Shown: positions 41,634 through 45,184 of the stretch, piece after piece
Position numbering within the stretch: the stretch's first letter is position 1
Layout: each line of letters starts with the position of its first letter
DNA from: Nemertoderma westbladi
Lineage: Eukaryota; Xenacoelomorpha; Nemertodermatida; Nemertodermatidae
Length of the DNA stretch: 45,184 nt
Reading direction: 5' to 3'
Assembly (NCBI GenBank): GCA_032718475.1
Contig: JAUCBJ010007906.1
Span: 1-45,184 of the forward strand
Program-made: the position numbers and the translations under genes
Notes under the pieces: generated by a model
Told to the model about the DNA's origin: nothing
The model's database searches: none
The model's input: only the letters and a program-made list of their open reading frames with translations

Positions 41634-43205
41634 ATGAGCCTAAACCGTTCGCGTACGCCGTACGGCAATCGGGAATCGGCAACTACTACGATGACCGGTC
41701 ATGCAGTACCGGTCATGCGGTCTGAAGCTGAGAACAGTAATACTACTGGTGCTGGAGGCGGTATAAGTACAAATATGAGCATTGACTCGCAACCCTACTC
41801 GCAAGGTTCGGCACCCAGTCCTGCTTGGGCTGATGAAGATCCCACTCCAATTATCAACTCGTGTCTGTCTTTGTTGTTACAAGGGATGTCATCTGCTACA
41901 TTTGATGTTGCGCGGGAAGCCTGTCTAGGAAGGTTCACCCAAGATGAAGTTAGGACTGCAAAGGTAATGTTGTTCAATAGGTGTGGTACGGATATAGTAA
42001 ATAGGCGCGATACTACAGATAGATCGGCAAGCGAAGCCAATTTTAAGGATTTGTGGGAAAAAATGAAAGAGTTGGATGTTTCTGGAAGGTTACCAGTGAT
42101 AGCGGTTCTGGCTTTGGATGCCCTGTCCCTACCAGCCCTACAGTCTAGTGATGGCGTAGCAGGCGTAGAGGCGGTTACCAAAGTTGATATGGTTGATAAG
42201 AAATTAGATCGTTTTGAGAAGGTGTTCAGTGAGAGACTTAAAGATATTGAGAAGGGATTTTCTGCCCAGATAGATAATATAGCTGATCTCATTGGTAGTC
42301 TGCGCAGGCCTGACGACGATGGGAGGCCTCATGTTTCCAGACCGACAGTGACACGTACCGGTACGGGTACGGGTACCAGTTGGGACAGGCCGGGCCCATT
42401 ACAGCCAGATCGGCCATCTGCTGTTCCTATTATTGGCGGCGCCAATGAGTCTGAGGTTTCGGTGCTCCTAAGTTACCCTCCAATGCTAGGTCGATCATCC
42501 CAGGTGGTGCCTAATGTTGGCCCAACTAATTCATCGAACGCGGCAACTGTTAATTCGGGATACGCCAGAAAGAACTATGTGGCTGCAGTGCGCGGGCAGC
42601 AGCCCGCGCATGGTCGGCCGAGTCATATGGCAAACCGTACCGGTATTTCTAATTACTGGTCTCCGCTGGTAACGCCTACGCAATCCCCTCGGGTGTTTAG
42701 CGATAGGGGTAGTGTTAAGAGGACAAGGCCTAATTCGCCTAACTTGGCTCCAAGGGATACCGGTAATGTCTTTAGTGGCTCTGGGTATACGGAAGTTGTG
42801 AATAAACCGAGGCGTCGCAATCGGGAGTTTATTGTTGGAACCAAAAAGAGTCCCGTTGGTGGAGCGGCGGATGACGACCAGTCTTCTTCCAAAAAGACAG
42901 GCTTGCGTGCGGCACCGGCGGATGTATTTGTGTTTCGGTTATCGCCCGATACAACTGCTCAGGACATCGTGGATTGCCTTGAGACACAGGGAGTTCAGAT
43001 CCCTCTATCATATGTAAAGAGGATTTCGCACCCAGATGCCATCTCTGCTAGCTTTCGGGTATCGGTTACGGCTAAGAGTGTGGAGAAAGCTCTTTCGTCG
43101 GAGACATGGCCCTCTGGCGTTTGCGTACGCAAATGGGTACATAACAGGAGCATCAACACAACTGGTCGTTTTAATGGCGGGCAGTCACGTAACGTAATCG
43201 AGTAG
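41634..43205 (+). CDS. LINE-B copy 4 ORF1 protein (RNA-binding, RRM-like C-terminus), 523 aa
   Basis: Likely the nucleic-acid chaperone/RNP-forming protein of the LINE whose ORF2 starts 171 bp downstream. Residues 1-60 are Ser/Thr/Gly-rich. Residues 75-160 are a folded-looking region (SCLSLLLQGMSSATFDVARE). Residues 180-225 are a predicted coiled coil (DKKLDRFEKVFSERLKDIEK), typical of LINE ORF1 trimerisation. Residues 230-420 are Pro/Arg/Ser-rich and disordered. Residues 428-505 resemble an RRM-type fold (DVFVFRLSPDTTAQDIVDCL, then basic KRISHP and SFRVSV strands, VRKWV). There is no CCHC knuckle. The frame is uninterrupted and GC-richer than its surroundings, in contrast to the broken ORF2. 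Assignment as ORF1 rests on position, coiled coil and RRM-like tail, not on a database hit. Confidence 0.75.
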   Translation: MSLNRSRTPYGNRESATTTMTGHAVPVMRSEAENSNTTGAGGGISTNMSIDSQPYSQGSAPSPAWADEDPTPIINSCLSLLLQGMSSATFDVAREACLGRFTQDEVRTAKVMLFNRCGTDIVNRRDTTDRSASEANFKDLWEKMKELDVSGRLPVIAVLALDALSLPALQSSDGVAGVEAVTKVDMVDKKLDRFEKVFSERLKDIEKGFSAQIDNIADLIGSLRRPDDDGRPHVSRPTVTRTGTGTGTSWDRPGPLQPDRPSAVPIIGGANESEVSVLLSYPPMLGRSSQVVPNVGPTNSSNAATVNSGYARKNYVAAVRGQQPAHGRPSHMANRTGISNYWSPLVTPTQSPRVFSDRGSVKRTRPNSPNLAPRDTGNVFSGSGYTEVVNKPRRRNREFIVGTKKSPVGGAADDDQSSSKKTGLRAAPADVFVFRLSPDTTAQDIVDCLETQGVQIPLSYVKRISHPDAISASFRVSVTAKSVEKALSSETWPSGVCVRKWVHNRSINTTGRFNGGQSRNVIE

Positions 43206-43375
43206 GCCTAACGCAAACTATTTTACTCAACGCATGAATGATTAGTATAGATCATCAAACTTTTTTTTTTTTTCTTTCATTACAAACTTTATAAAGGAAG
43301 ATTTTCCTTTATATATTTTCTATCCATAACTTTATATATTATATAATAGTACCGCTCGTTAACAGTATTTCATCA

Positions 43376-45184
43376 ATGTGTTCTAATCCGAATTTAACCA
43401 TTATATCCTACAATTCGACCGGTTTTGGGTTGGATAAGATTGATTTGATTGATTCTCTTGTAAATAGTGCAGATATTGTTTGCTTACAGGAACATTTTCT
43501 TTTGGAGTCATGTTGTAATATTAAGCTAAAGCAGTTTTTTTCCTGATTGCCATTTCAGCGCAGTACCAGCCACTTACTTAAATGGTGAGGGCAATAGTAG
43601 AGGTAGGCCCAGTGGGGGATTGTGTATTATATGGAAGAAATCAATTAGTAAATACGTATCCGTGGTTACAAACGGTTCTAGTAATTCTAGGCTGCAGGCG
43701 ATTGAACTAAAAATTAAATTTCCTCAGTCTGAGTCTAGTTTATTGTTGTTAAACTCGTATTTCCCGGTGGATGAGCGTTTATCTACTTTGGCATCTGATG
43801 AGTTACCTTTGTTACTAAATAGTATTGAGTCACTTATTTCTAATTCTAGCTGTGCAAATGTACTGCTTGGTGGTGATTTAAATTGTGATTTTAGTCGGAA
43901 CAACATTCATGTAAATCTAATTAGAGAGTTTATTGAATCTAAATTGTTTAACGTGCTGTGGGATATACAACCGATCGATTATACATATATGTCTCATGCC
44001 AATGGTGTTGTTTATAAATCTACGTTAGACCATTTTATTCTTAGCGACCGGTTGTCTCAGGGAAATTTTGAATCAGATGTAATTCATTTGGGTAATAACC
44101 TTTCAGGGCATTCTCCTATTTATTTTAAAATACCTATTAGTGCATTGGACTTGACTGGGCAAAACACATCGAAGCCAATTCGATTTAATTTTGGTAGAGC
44201 TTCTGATGAGCAACGGTCTCAATTTAGTAATGATTTAAATTTATTGTTAGAAAACTGCAATTTACCGTATGGAATAGTAAATTGTACTGATATTAATTGT
44301 AGTTTACCTGAACATCGTATGGGTTTAGAAAAATTCGCTTTGGATATATTGGACGCGGTTGACTCAGCAGCACACTGCCTCCCTAAGTCAGGGGGTCCGG
44401 AAAGTGAGACTTTATCCCTGGATGGAATAGTCAAGTTAAGCCCTATAAAGATGAAGCCATATTTTGGCACTCAGTGTGGTGTGCTGCGGGGAGACCAAAT
44501 TCCTCACAAAGTAACCTATTTTTCATGAGACAGAGTAGCCGGGCTTAATATAAATATGCAGTACGACGTGTTAAACGTAATATTGATACATTGAAAAGAG
44601 ATAGGCTATTAAATGCGTCCCTTTCTGGTAATATAAATATTTTTGATGAGATTAGAAAATTACGAGGTTCATCTGTCGTGCAAAGTACTTCAATCGAAGG
44701 TTTAACGGATTCACAGGAAATTGCTAATAAATTTGCTGATATTTATAAAGTATTATATAACCAAGAGCCTAATTAGTAATTCAGGTAGTGTCAATGATAT
44801 AAATAGTAAATTAAATGAGTGTATAGCAAATTTTAATATTGATAGTTTTGAGCCAGTTACCATGGAAACCATACACACTGCTTTGCAGCATTTAAAGAGT
44901 GGTAAAAGTGACGTTATATATGGATTTGATTCAGGCTGTTTGATTTATGGCGGACCTGCATTAGAAACATTAATAGCAAAACTGTTCAATGCTTTTCTGG
45001 TACACGGTGTTATTTCGAAATGTTTATTGTCAATATCCATGGTACCTATTGTGAAAAACAATTTAGGAGATATTACAGCTATTACTAATTATAGGGCCAT
45101 CGCAATAGCGTCATTGTTACTTAAAGTATTTGAGTGGGTGCTGCTGATATCTGAGGGAGAAAAACTGGATTTAGACCACTTGCA
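43376..45184 (+). pseudogene. LINE-B copy 4 ORF2 (endonuclease and RT), frameshifted, runs off the edge
   Basis: Starts MCSNPNLTIISYNSTGFGLD at 43376. APE endonuclease marks: SYNSTGF, CLQEHF (catalytic Glu), LLGGDLNCDFSRNN, YKSTLDHFILS, and LSGHSPI, where SDH is usual (Asp replaced by Gly). At least three lesions: a frame change at the T7 run near 43535-43541; a shift near 44462, where PYFGT should read on as FWHSVWCAAGRP; and a shift near 44770 after VLYNQEP. There is also a stop (TAA, about 44550) in SSRA*YKYAVRRVKRN. The RT begins around 44860 (IHTALQHLKSGKS, LIAKLFNAFLVHGVISKCLL, NYRAIAIASLLLKVFEW) and is cut by the window edge before motif A. It is the reference for LINE-B copies 1 and 2. 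CR1-group affiliation is from motif memory. Confidence 0.85.

Noticed and set aside
41795-42292. 165-codon minus frame inside ORF1
   Set aside because: Antisense shadow of the LINE-B ORF1; low-complexity serine/leucine content.

Overview
This window is nuclear DNA of an animal, most likely a marine invertebrate. It is AT-rich and dominated by mobile elements, with long stretches of no coding content, GT/AG introns, 3' microsatellite tails, and a repertoire (APE-endonuclease LINEs, piggyBac, hAT, a Mutator-like/Kolobok-like DNA transposon, pearl/HINE-like tandem repeats) typical of molluscs, echinoderms, hemichordates and similar taxa. I cannot fix the phylum. There are no operons, CRISPR arrays or rRNA/tRNA genes that I can support. 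The only host-gene candidate is one globin-like first exon (20375-20526).

Layout. 1-2400: AT-rich DNA with a 110-bp tandem duplication and C-tracts. 2410-6955: two decayed LINE remnants in tandem on the minus strand (LINE-A, 2410-5080; LINE-B copy 1, 5095-6955, internally scrambled). 7087-10281: a 3.2-kb DNA transposon with TTAA duplications, G/C-hairpin ends and an almost intact transposase. 10935-12451: a LINE-B endonuclease scrap and a minus-strand piggyBac transposase relic. 12632-15250: an RTE-like tail carrying a 1005-bp piggyBac-type non-autonomous element, then the 3' end of a LINE-B, then a second RTE tail with a 13-bp target duplication. 15.3-20.4 kb: mostly uninformative DNA with a degenerate tandem repeat. 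20375: globin exon. 21.1-23.4 kb: hairpin repeat, 70-75-bp tandem repeats with a 71-bp RTE insertion, a 422-bp TA-flanked MITE, a CCGGTACC-rich patch and a tetranucleotide/hairpin repeat.

23522-27184: an apparently full-length RTE-like LINE (1105-aa uninterrupted endonuclease/reverse-transcriptase protein) bracketed by a perfect 180-bp direct repeat. 27.4-31.7 kb: arrays of a ~146-bp repeat with a CTCF-like core, with tetranucleotide and hairpin ends. 32666-32851: a foldback. 33741-36480: a piggyBac element relic with an apparent intron. 38020-38309: a 96-bp-arm inverted repeat. 40.0-40.3 kb: a hAT relic. 41634-45184: a LINE-B copy with intact ORF1 and broken ORF2 running off the right edge.

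The parts interact as an insertion history rather than a pathway. The RTE family supplies four copies of different length, so empty sites can be reconstructed inside the window. These show the piggyBac-type element entered an RTE tail at TTAA. They also show that truncated RTE copies made 6-13-bp target duplications while the full-length copy is bounded by 180 bp.
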